Of a stretch of 64,000 bases of DNA, positions 50,201 through 60,214 are shown piece by piece; position 1 is the stretch's first letter, and each line of letters begins with the position of its first letter. The notes below the pieces were generated by a model. The model saw only the letters and a program-made list of their open reading frames with translations. It did no database searches and was not told where the DNA came from. Source of the DNA: Yamagishiella unicocca. Lineage: Eukaryota; Chlorophyta; Chlorophyceae; Chlamydomonadales; Volvocaceae. The position numbers were made by a program, and so were the translations under genes. The DNA is taken from the NCBI GenBank assembly GCA_003116995.1, contig BDSL01000017.1, positions 1,054,001-1,118,000 on the forward strand. The letters are read 5' to 3'.

Positions 50201-52882
50201 ATATATTACTTAAAAGGAATAAATGGGGGTTTGGGGCTTGGAAAAAATGGAACAGATCGAGGCCGACCCGTACATTTTTATTACTTCAGCCACACGTGCA
50301 GGACCCCACACGCAACCGCCTGGACGAGCACCTGGCGCTGTGCGTGCGCATGTTCACGCAGGACTTGTTCGACCTGCACACATTCCCGTTTGGTGACGCA
50401 CTGCGGAAGTGGCTGGCCAGCAGCAGCAGGGGGCGGTACATGATGAACGGGTAGAGACCCAGCGCTACTGTGCTGCGGTTTGCCCTAACAAATGACACTA
50501 AGAAACACACCGACTGTATGTGGCTCTGGGTCTGTGAAAGGACTTGTAACTTATCGGGGGGGGTCTGGGGTAGGCACCCCTTGCATGATGACGCATCATG
50601 GAAACGCAATGCTGCGAAGAACTAGCAATCATCATCTGAGGTTATGCCCTGATGATTAACAAAATTGTTGGTTGCCGGTTGGGCCCGACTTACCCACGCC
50701 ATCCCACGCTGCTCACCGCCTGGGATGGAGGTTAACCGGCCTACGGGCGTGCTGAGCTCATCTGCCGATTTTGCGCGTGCGGCGCTGTCGAGGATGAAAT
50801 GCACGGTTTTTTAAGGAGTGGCCTATGGAAGCTTGCGAGCGAAGTTCGAGGACGCGACAACATTCCAGGGCCACGACAATGGGATAAGCGCCTCCTCTGG
50901 CCGTGGCCAACTTTCTCTCTTGCGTTTGGGACACTAGGCACGCGGCGATGAAGCGCCTCGCGCTCAATTGTTCACGGGGGGACGAGGATGCACCCGCCCG
51001 CCAACGTGTCTTAAGAGGACTTATAACCGTCCGTGGCCCCCCGGCTTTTACCGACGTCTCCGCACTTGTGCGGAAGTTGTAACTTGTAACCGAGAAGCTG
51101 AAGGCGGCCATCCACGGCCTCCAGGAGCTGCTGCCGGGAGAGCCGGTGGTCGCTGTAGCAGAGGACCTGAAGAAGCGACACATTTCGTCGCTTATTTTTA
51201 ATTGTGACATGTGTCAGGATCCAACAGGCAGGGCAAAAGGCGCTCCTCAGGAACCCTCGCAACCGCACGGAAGGTTGATGTATTGTGCGATTACATCCGG
51301 AGCATACCTGGCGAACGAAAATAGCAAGGCAACCAGCCGGCCCACCCGAGACTAACTCAGGTTGCCTCGCTCCCTGGAGCAGACCTACACGCAGTACCGC
51401 CATCAGAGTGCCAAACTACACAGCAACAGCGACTGTTTCGGTAGGGGAGACAGGTCCCCTCAAAATAAACACTGCTGCTGTGTAGTTGGTTCTAATGTCG
51501 GGTTTACATGCAGCCGCTAACCAACGAGCGCACAGTTTAACAAACATGCATCACTGCAACGTAATGGAATCTCGACATAAGAACACGGACGGAACCACCG
51601 GGATCGCAGGTTTATGCGAATAGTAAATCGTCGCCAGTACGACAGACAACGAGCCCGCAGCCGGCACGTGGGACAGCATCGATCCTTGAGTTCGTGTCCC
51701 AGCCAACTGACGGCATCCACCTACGAAACTAGGGCCGAGCCAAATAAGAGCCGAGATGCCAGTCCGCAGGACTCCGCTGCCGGGCTGTGCCGCCGAACTC
51801 AGCCGATCCTAGGAAACCGCCAACCGCTAACAGCCGAAACCGCCTAGAAGGTCAGCAGGATTCAGCCAGACCTAATTAACTGCTAACAGTTAGCAGCCGA
51901 AATTACGCACTGAAACTAGTTGCACATACAAACGAAGGCGGCTTACCGTGCCAATGCATGTATCATACACTACAATGACGCTACGGACTCGTCATGGCTG
52001 GTCCAGCAGAAGGCGCTGTAGTCCTCAGTGCCGGGCTGCAGCCCCGCCAAGTGCTGCCACCCAGCTCGGGCTGGCGGGTTGCCGATCCATGGGCAGCAGC
52101 GTGGTCGATACAAGTGGTGTGGCGAGGATCGTGGGCTGCAAGGGTTGGACTGGGCAAGCGCCAGGTGGAAATAGGTGCGAGGGGACCCAGACTCCTCAAC
52201 AAGGTGACGGTGTTTACCACCGCCATTCGGATGGCAACATTGGTCGGGACTGAGGTCCGCGAGGACGCCGGTAGCGGGCATTCCCACTTCTGCTACCCGG
52301 GAATGGTTGGTGCGAACTGTACGGCGGGGCTGTGCCACTGCGGGAACACGTGCAAGCGAGGTGGGCAGGTTGACCCTAGGTGACCTGAACGGATACAGTG
52401 ACGGCACTCCGCCTTGCTGCTAGTTGCCCACGGATCGAGCAACGAGCAATCTGGCCGATGGCAGGATGCACGCTAAGGATTATCAATCGCCTCCGCTGCA
52501 GCCACCGCCGCCCGGCCCCCGACCCAGCCGCACCTCACGCGCTACGCCCGCAGGGGGAGGTCGGACGACCGGCAGCTACTGGAGGTGGTGGACCGGGTGA
52601 GTGGGGGATGCATGCCAAGAGGGTGCCGGCATTCCCTGTGTTCACGAAAGCTCCAAATGCTTGCCAGATTTCCCTCCCCACCCCACCTACATGTCCTCGA
52701 TGAGCATGCAAGACCTCCTGCAAACGTAGCCAGAGCAGGAACCGAATAAGTTCGGGGCACGGCGGTTTCACCTTCTGATCCGGCCCCCCCCCGCTCGGTT
52801 TGTCCCCTCCCCACCTAAACCCGTTATTCCCCCCTTTCCTCCCCGATGGCCTCCTACCCTGGCTGCGGTCCCCTCCAGCGCC
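47278..52882 (+). repeat. Large tandem repeat, unit C (5.6 kb) with a replaced segment
   Basis: Begins inside the unit (ACCGTGAGCGCCCGTCACCG), lacking the first ~100 bases. At about 48,378-48,430 it has lost the stretch found at 36,541-36,650 in unit A. Between about 50,187 and 50,570 it carries unique DNA in place of roughly 730 bases present in A and B (38,413-39,140). The right end (52,487-52,882) matches the right end of unit A. The EKLKAAIHGLQELLPGEP frame (51,092-51,201) and the Cys-rich frame (~52,286) are both open. Confidence 0.9.
50301..50453 (+). CDS. Exon-like terminal coding fragment unique to unit C
   Basis: After a CACACGTGCAG acceptor, an open frame of about 50 codons reads DPTRNRLDEHLALCVRMFTQ, then DLFDLHTFPFGDALRKWL and ends GRYMMNG and TAG. 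Amino-acid composition and the absence of repeats look like a genuine last exon. I do not recognise the family, and no preceding exon was found nearby; the sequence upstream is AT-rich with a 12-base perfect palindrome GTAATATATTAC (~50,198). It may be a captured or orphaned exon. Confidence 0.45.
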
Positions 52883-54648
52883 ACTGCTCCACCAGTAGTA
52901 GCGCGGCCCGCAATGCCCAACACACCCTACTAAACAGCGATCACGAACACGGTACGCATACGATTCCCCCGCCCTTCCCTACCGTGAGCGCCCGTCACCG
53001 CCGCTGGCCCCTGCGTGTTCCGCCAGTGTCAGGTGCCACCCCACCACTGGCCGCATGAGGCCCACAGAGCGCGCCCAAGCGTCTCATGACGGCGGCAGTC
53101 GCCAGCGCCGACTACTGCAAGAAGGATGAACTATTGGAGGCGCTGAAGCAGGTAGACAGCGGGGTGGGGCGGAACGAGGAGTGCGGGAGCAGCCGTAGAA
53201 GCAAGCGACTGGCACACAGGATGATTGGCAGCAGAGTCAACTGCATGAATCTCCGCATTCGCAGCGGAAAAGCAACTTAAGTTGCACTGACAGCAAAGGA
53301 GCAACCAGCCGCTGTCCAGGAGCCATTCGTGCACCGCCTGCTATCCCGCAAGTGTTGCCTGTGGCCCCCCAAAGCTATTCGGCCTGCTCCAACTGTCTAC
53401 AGTCGATCTCAACCGCGAAAGCTCATCATGATGGCATGCTAGTCTGTTCGTTAAGGCCGTGGGCCATGGACTTCGTGGACAACGCCAGCAGCAGGATGCG
53501 TTATGCGAGTCAGGGATTGGAGGAATTAATGGTATAATCAAGTAATCATAGAGCTTAATATTGCCAAAGGTCTGCAAAGAGGAGCCGCATGGCGCCGGAA
53601 GGTTAACCGTACTGCAGATAGGAGATAGCCCTAGTTAAGGCTGAAGCTCGAGTATCACAACCAAATGAATCATAAAATGTGACGCCCGCCTGCCTCAACT
53701 CGGCTTGTGGAAGAAGCAGAAGGCAGCGCAGGAACACAAACGTGTTGCATATCCAGCTGTTACATGTCGCTGCCTGCATCTTGGAGCCGAAATTGGGAAG
53801 AACAGCACCACTAAATGGTATGCTGGAGGTTACAACAACAGGTTGCCGGTCTGCTGCCGATGGACGGTAGGATGGCGGGAAAGGCAACCGAATACCAGCC
53901 AATTGAGTTGCTGCGCAAGAACCTGGCTCTCAGCGCGATGCTGATGCCAACCAACGCCAGCGACGAGGTTCTGCTGGTCCCAAAGGTAATCAAGGCCCCA
54001 CTCGTGGTTGCGGACGTCTGCGTTCGGTCAAACGGTGCTTCCACGAGCGGAATATAATAGGATGAGGGGGGATGTCGAGGAAGACCCTTAGATGCCCGAA
54101 AAAACCGTTTAAAACAGGCGAGGATGAGGGGGGATGATAGTTTGATCCGCAAGGTCATCCGTCGTTGCGGGCCATGTTATGTCGGTTATGGGCCATGCAT
54201 TTTACGGACGGCGACGGCGGGTGGGCGCTGCCGGAGCCTTTTGTACCTAGATCGAGGGTGGGCAGTCGGGCGGGTGCCGGCCGCCCGCGCTACTGCCAGG
54301 AGCGCCGGTGATCGCGTCGATTCGCTGTAGCAGAGGACCTGGCATCGCGGTGGGGCACCCTCTCCGCAAAATGTACGTTACCGTGGTGGTCGCGCGGCAC
54401 TATGACTAACAGTGTTTGTAAGGCCAGCGCGATTCGAGATGCTAGCCAGGCAGGCTGCCGGCATCGGCTCGCCATGGAGCATCACCTGTTTACCCTGAAG
54501 CATCTTATTTCCAAGCGTACGGTGCCATAGATGTACATAAGCTGTTCGTAGTCGGAGACGCAGTGTCCACCTATGGCCTGCGCCTCGCCTAGTGTTTGGG
54601 GTTTGTATTGAAGGTGTGTGTGGACACCACAGGGAACAACCTCACTGT
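52883..54648 (+). repeat. Large tandem repeat, unit D (truncated, internally deleted)
   Basis: Follows unit B closely up to about 54,137, including the short element. It then jumps to the part equivalent to 38,198 of unit A (ATAGTTTGATCCGCAAGG), so about 1.6 kb is missing. Similarity stops near 54,648, just after AACAACCTCACTGTGGG, where sequence leading to the oxononanoate synthase exons begins. Confidence 0.9.
54073..54115 (+). repeat. Dispersed short element, copy 4
   Basis: Same sequence and same left AGGATGAGGGGGGATGTCG flank as in unit B; the right flank is cut by the deletion junction at about 54,137. Confidence 0.8.
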
Positions 54649-55025
54649 GGGTGAAGCAGTGGGTATGCTGGCGGGGACCTGGAACTGGGGTGCACGCGGG
54701 GAGCGGAAACCAGTGAATCGGCCAAGGGGAAGAGGCAAGCTGACTGCGAAAGGAGGATGGGGTTGGTGGGTTGGTGGGTGGGTAGGTGATGGTTGCGGAT
54801 CGTGTTGTGGGGACAGAGCCCAAAAATCACGCAGGTGTCTTGTCGAACCTGATCCTGGCTCCAAACCGCCCCGACTCACGCCGCCATGCCGCGTGTGGCC
54901 AATACACGTCTCTACACCACCCCGATGCTGCCCCAATGGTACCCCGACGCGCCCCAACTCCGAAACCGGCCCAAAATCCGAAACCGCCCCCAAGTCTGAA
55001 ACCGCCCCAACTCCGAAACCATTGT

Positions 55026-57467
55026 CTCGTGGCGCTCAAGCGCCGCTACCCCTTCCTGCTGGCGGTGGACGAGGCGCACGCCACGTCGGTGTGCGGCGAG
55101 GGCGGCGGAGGCGCGGCGGAGGCGCTGGGGGTCGCGGACGAGGTGAGGCGGCGATAAGATGGGCCGCGGAGGTGGGATTGTACGGATGAGATTCGCGGAT
55201 CAGGACACACCTGGCTGAGGGGTTGGGCAGGATGGCACACTGCCGTGACTCGAACCCTGCTGCAACCCATAAGGAAGAAAAACGCAACCTCCATCCGCCC
55301 CTCCTCCCTTCCTCTCCACCCCACCCAAACCCACAAACTCCCTACATGCCGACCCATGGGCCTCCTCTTACCCCACCCCCTAACACGGTTTCTACTCCGC
55401 ACCCCACCCCAACCCACCCCGCCTATTAGGTAGTTCCTGCTCTCCGTTTTCCGTGTCGCGTAACCTGGTCATCTCGCCACCCCACCCCACCCCACCCCAC
55501 CCCACCCCACCCCACCCCAACGGTTTTTACACACCCCACCCCAACGGTTTTTACACACGACACCCCAACCCACCAGGTGGACCTGCACGTGGGCACCCTG
55601 TCCAAGGCGTTCGGCTCGCTGGGCGGCTTCGTGGCCTGCTCCTCCCAGGTGAAGCAGCTGCTGATCAACCGCGGCCGCGCCTTCGTGTACTCCACTTCGC
55701 TGCCGGTGCCCGTGGTGGAGGCGGCGGCGGCGGTGCTGCGAGTTAGCCAGAGGTGCGCTGGGGGGTGCCTGTGGGGCGGCGGGAAGCACGTGTAGCGGCG
55801 TTCCCCGTGTAGCGACGCAGGAGGAGCAGGAACGACGTTCTGGCGGGAGAAATGTTGTAAGGAGGGTTGGGGGAGTGAATGGAAGCCCGTAGGTGGGCAC
55901 TTCAAGGGATGAGCGAAACTGGACTGAGGACGTAAGTGGGTCACTCGTTTGGGACTGAGGACGTAAGTGGGACTGAGGACGTAAGTGGGACTGAAGACGT
56001 AAGTGGGACACTCGTTTGGAGTTGCGGACTGACGGTGTAGGGGGGGTTGAGGAAGACCCGTGGATGCCAGAAAAAACCGTTTAACAACAGACGGTTTGAG
56101 ATGCATGTTGGAGAACTGGGTTGTGGGGTGGGGTGAGCCGTGTTCGCTTCAGTGCGGCTGGGAGCCGCGTCGTCCTCATAGCGTGACTGTGCCTACCCCC
56201 TTCCTCCCCGGAAGCGTGTTTTGGAGCCGTGAAAACGCTGTGGTGCGAAAACCCACATACCACACGGGAGGGTGTGTCTGGGGTAGTAAGCAGCGGGTGT
56301 GCCAGGGTGTGTTTCGGCCCGAAGTTGGACTTGCAGGATGCAAACCTCAGATAATCCAACGCAGCAGCACCCTACACGGCAGCACCTTGCCCCGCTCCTT
56401 GCTCTGGGCACCTACGGCACATCCTCGCCTCGCTCCACATCAACTTTCCAGCCACCACCACAGCAACTCCCTCGCGCCGAGCTCCATGCCACCCGGCCCA
56501 CACCCCCGACTTGACGCATATCAACTTACCAAGCCCTCTCCTGGTTTGCATCATGACCCTCACTGCCCCTCTCCTGTCCTGCTGGGATGGATCACTCCAG
56601 GGAGTCCTGGCGCCGTGCGCACGTGTGGTCGTTGGTAAACCGGCTAGGGGCCGGGCTGGGCGTGCCCGCGCTGAGCCCTGTCGTACCTCTGGTGGTTGGG
56701 CCGGAGGGTCCCACCCTGGAGCTGTCGTCGCGGCTGCTGTCGGCCGGGCTCCATGTGCCTGCCATCCGGCCGCCCACTGTGCCCGCGGGCACCTGCAGGT
56801 GAGGATTGAGGGGAAACCCGTGGGTGAATACCCGTGGGTGAATACGTGGGTTGGGAGGCATGCGAGGGAGGGCTGCGCCGCGAAAACGGTACGGAAAGGT
56901 ACAACACGACAGAGATGTTTTACCTCCCCTTTTTGAAGCGACAGGACAGCTAGGAGCTTGCGGTGTTGTGGTGTTGGGAGCACGGCACCTGCCTGCACGC
57001 GCTAGGTTGCGTTTGAGAGGTTACATGTGCTCGGCAGCACATTCCCGTCCACGTGGTCACGTGGGCCTTCCGGACGCAACGAACCACCACCTACCGGTAT
57101 CCCTCCATCACCGGCGTTTGAGGAACCATATTGATGACCGTCCTGCCACTGCCTACCACCACAACCCACCACTTCCCGGCCCAGGCTGCGAGTGAGCCTC
57201 TCCGCTGCCCACACGAATGCCGACGTGGACGATCTAATTCGTCTCGTACGAGAATCTTACGAGGGGCCTTCCGCTGGAATGGTACGCGAGGCATGCGGGT
57301 ATGCATATGCACTGGGTTACAGCGATTGCTGCGGCACTCCGCCTAATGGCAACACGGCTGCACACCTAGCAGCCAGCCAGATTATGATGACCATAGAACT
57401 GAAGAGGTGCGGGAGACGATGGGGAATGGCCCTGGTGACCCCGGCAGATGGAGTTGAGGCCTTATGA
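55026..57467 (+). CDS. 8-amino-7-oxononanoate synthase (biotin synthesis), C-terminal half
   Basis: PLP enzyme that condenses pimeloyl thioester with alanine, an early step of biotin synthesis. Exons: 55026-55142, 55577-55752, 56601-56798, 57185-57467; introns are GT-AG and phases join, giving 257 residues. Seen: LVALKRRYPFLLAVDEAHAT with the DEAH-type Asp and His that hold PLP, VGTLSKAFGSLGGFVACSS with the Schiff-base lysine, RGRAFVYSTSLPVPVVEAA, GLHVPAIRPPTVPAGTCR, LRVSLSAAHTNADVDDLIRL. The N-terminal half is missing: homology begins in low-complexity CCGAAACCGCCCC DNA with no proper acceptor before 55,026, about 0.4 kb from the tandem block. The last ~70 residues after DDLIRLVRES are unlike the family, so an intron there may be missed. 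Related alpha-oxoamine synthases (e.g. KBL) are possible but fit less well. Probably a truncated copy. Confidence 0.8.
55477..55560. repeat. CCCCA simple repeat with CCCCAACGGTTTTTACACA duplication, intronic
   Basis: About nine CCCCA units (55,478-55,520), then two copies of CCCCAACGGTTTTTACACA, all inside the first recognised intron of the oxononanoate synthase gene. Confidence 0.9.
55918..56022. repeat. 18-bp intronic tandem repeat
   Basis: GGGACTGAGGACGTAAGT occurs four to five times; a TCACTCGTTT / ACACTCGTTT spacer occurs twice. It lies within the intron between 55,752 and 56,601. Confidence 0.85.
56044..56118 (+). repeat. Dispersed short element, copy 5 (long form)
   Basis: GAGGAAGACCCGTGGATGCC, AGAAAAAACCGTTTAAC and GAGATGCATGTTGGAGAACT match the reverse complement of 27,344-27,424. 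It is intronic in the oxononanoate synthase gene. Confidence 0.8.
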
Positions 57468-58292
57468 GTTACGCTTCACTGACTATGCCGGATACTACTT
57501 TGTGGAACGTCGATGAAGAACCATTCTGGCGCGTGCGGCTTGACTGGGGATGGCTTTGCGGGCTTTGCAACGCAGCGTTTCCAGCTGGGTTCTTAACCTT
57601 TTGAATGTGGCAATGTGCTGGTGTGGCAATGCTGTGAGAGTCTTGAGACGAGGAACCGTCGCCACCGGCTCCTGGACTGCACGGAGGGCATGTGCGCGAC
57701 ATCTACGGCTGGCAATCTCATCAACCCCCTCACCCAAATGGAGTTGGAAACTGGGCAGCACTGGGTGTGGCTGGGTGCCTTTGGGCGCAGTGATAGCTGC
57801 ACTACAGCGACGTTGTCTAGCCGTCTGTCGGCCGATGAGACGCAACAAGCAAACGTGACCCGTGTCTTGGAAATAGGAGAGGCAGAATCGCATCCTGATG
57901 GCTGATGTGCCTGTCCCTGCCTGGTGTCTGCCCTGGACTATTAATCCAGTGAACGCATAGTAAAGGTGTAAGGATTGTGTGCGAACGGTTACGCTTTACG
58001 TGGCGCCCCCGGATGTCCCGCCGTCGTGGCCCGTACCTCTCGCCAGGGTGAGTAGACTGCTCTCCAGCTACTGTGAGCAAAACATGACAAGCTAAGCTTC
58101 TAATATTGACGGGGTTACCTGCCCTTAGTTAGTCTTTACCTCCATGTAAGCCCAAATTACCTGGTCGTTAAGACCGTTGGGACCATTTGCATATAGAGGC
58201 GTCGGTCGCCAAATCTGCCAGAAAACATCTGACGTCCTGACACAATTATCCTTGCTTTCACAGACATCGTGTCTGTATACCCAAGTGTCACG
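57468..58292 (+). other. 3' region of the oxononanoate synthase and 5' region of the NEET gene
   Basis: TGTAA at 57,967-57,971 is a plausible poly(A) signal for the upstream gene. A plus frame at 57,615-57,905 (96 residues, containing NPLTQMELETGQHWVWLGAF) is not recognised and may be chance or an unlinked exon. The promoter and 5' leader of the NEET gene should lie in the last few hundred bases. Confidence 0.4.
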
Positions 58293-59250
58293 ATGGCAAC
58301 CCTTCGCGCCCCCACTGCAGTCCTCAGCCGTGCCGCCCCTTCCACCCGCCGCATGTCCGTTGTTGTGCGTGCTGATGGTCAGATCAATCCCAGCATTCGG
58401 AAGAGCGAGGAGAAGGTTGCGGATTTCGTGAAGGCTGCCGAGCTGCCTCAGCCAAAGGTGCGCATTCTTATCATGCCCGCGACAAAGGAATATCCGCTTG
58501 CTAATACAGTTTTTGACTGCTGCAGGCCGTGATGTGCCGCTGCTGGAGGTCTTCCAAGGTCCGTTCTGCTTGCCGATACCGGTAGTGCTGTTTGCAGTCG
58601 GCTACATTTTTGTCGCAAGTCAGAACCTCGAAATATGGATATTGTTTACTGAGATATAATGTGTTGTGGAGTGACGTCCAAGAGGGTCTGCGATTATGGG
58701 GAGGGTGGCGTAATGGCTATATTGGCGTGCACCTGACTCACGTGGACGTATGCTACCCACACATAGGCAAGCCGCAAAGATTATGCCAGCGCCACTCGGG
58801 CACTCACGCTCCTGCACCGTGCGCTCGCTCCAGCCACGCAACCCCCGGGTTATCGCCTTCGTGACGCTCACTCTCCATTCCCCTCTCCACCGCTTCACAC
58901 TTGCAGTTTCCGTACTGCGATGGTGCACACGTCAAGTGAGTAACGCGTGCTTCCTTGCAGCTGCAAACGGCAGTGCCGGGATCGGTTTAAGTGGTTTGGG
59001 ACCTTGCCGTTGTCTTTGTCGATTGAAGGGCAGCACAGATGGCTTACTAGCTTGGCCCTAGAGCTGTTCAGCAGCGACGCACGCGGGCCGAGGGTTGTAC
59101 ACAAATAAAGCGCCGACTCCACTGACCCGCTGACAAACCTCCCCTGCCTGTCGTACCACAACGGTCCCAAATCGAAGGCACAACAAGGAGACGGGCGATA
59201 ACGTGGGGCCGTTGGTGATCGACACCGCACCGCCGGCGCCAGCGCAGTAA
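58293..59250 (+). CDS. NEET-family CDGSH-type [2Fe-2S] protein, organelle-targeted
   Basis: Small iron-sulfur protein of the plant NEET type (chloroplast/mitochondrial), implicated in Fe-S cluster or iron handling. Four exons: 58293-58457, 58526-58558, 58907-58935, 59178-59250; all introns GT-AG, phases join, 99 residues with TAA at 59,248. ATG 58,293 is the first in frame. Residues 1-25 are rich in Ala, Arg, Ser and Thr without acids, as in a transit peptide; INPSIRKSEEKVADFV (31-46) is the plant NEET signature. The cluster site spans three exons: C59-R-C61 (MCRCWRSSK), C70 in FPYCDGAH and H74, the 3Cys-1His set; then HNKETGDNVGPLVI. The CDGSH motif reads CDGAH, keeping all ligands but losing the serine. 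Length matches the family. Confidence 0.93.
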
Positions 59251-60214
59251 TGACCGGCAGTAACACCGGCGAGCAGCGGCATGTAGCCGCCGCCACTGCT
59301 GCCGAGGAAGGTGGCTGGTCGGGCAGGCTGTGGCTCCGGGGTTTCAGGGAGAGGCAAGTGACGCCGAAAGGTGTTAGGTCGGGGGCCAGCACTAGGGCGG
59401 GGGGGAGGAGGCTAGGGGGCAGCGCGATGGGAGGCGCAGCAGTACTGCGCTCTCTGCATATATCCCGTCGCCCCGCAAGGCGGTGATCGAATGAATGCCA
59501 CCCGAGGGGGCCGTTGCTGGCCGTTGGTAGGCTGTTTGTTTAATGGCAGCCGCTGTATGTTCCTGTACAAATTTGTATTAGGGTTTTACGTACGTGTTCG
59601 GTAAGCTTCGTGACATTATTTTGAGAGCTCAAGGGCTGAAAGCACTCACGTCTCGAATTCTCTCGTCTGGTTCGGAGTCTTCTGTAACAGTCATCCATTC
59701 AGGCTCGCATGCCTTTCTATGCCGAGCACAGGGCCCGCAACAACACGTCGTCACACATACGGCAATGGTTTGAATGTGACCCCAGCCATGGTAGTGATAG
59801 GCGTGCATGCCTCGACCATTTCGATCCCCTCGGATTAAGCATTCACTCAGAGTAGCATTCCATAGCAGCAGCATTCCGCCGCTTGGCAGCATCCCCTCGG
59901 AGCAGCGTCCCCTAGGCGGCGTTCGATCGGAGCCACTCAACCTAGGTCTTGCTCCTCCCTCTCCTATGCCGTGTGGATGGGTTTCTCGCCCCGCCTCCAT
60001 CCATTGATCGCCGTGTAGTTGTCCCTTCCTCCTGCGCATCATAAGCAAGCCCGCTCGGATTGCCAGAGTGATCCACATGCACAGACCAGCTGCCACGTCT
60101 GCCATGTACTAGTACGACCGAACGCCCTACTCGGAGTCCCACTGCTGGGGGTCCGGGTTTGGGCCTGGGGTTGTCATCCTGGTTTATTCGTTGGTAGTTG
60201 ATGGTTTATGTGGC
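59251..60214. other. Convergent intergenic region
   Basis: Lies between the NEET stop and the sulfotransferase stop on the opposite strand. TGTAA at 59,683-59,687 (plus) is the likely NEET poly(A) signal. No minus-strand TGTAA was found for the sulfotransferase. A 158-residue minus frame at 59,629-60,105 has no recognisable motif. Confidence 0.45.
59683..59687 (+). terminator. Candidate TGTAA poly(A) signal of the NEET gene
   Basis: First plus-strand TGTAA after the stop, about 430 bases downstream, a normal green-algal 3' UTR length. Confidence 0.5.

Noticed and set aside
55225..55290. Possible minus-strand tRNA T-arm (GGGTTCGAGTC)
   Set aside because: The surrounding bases do not fold into acceptor, D and anticodon arms.
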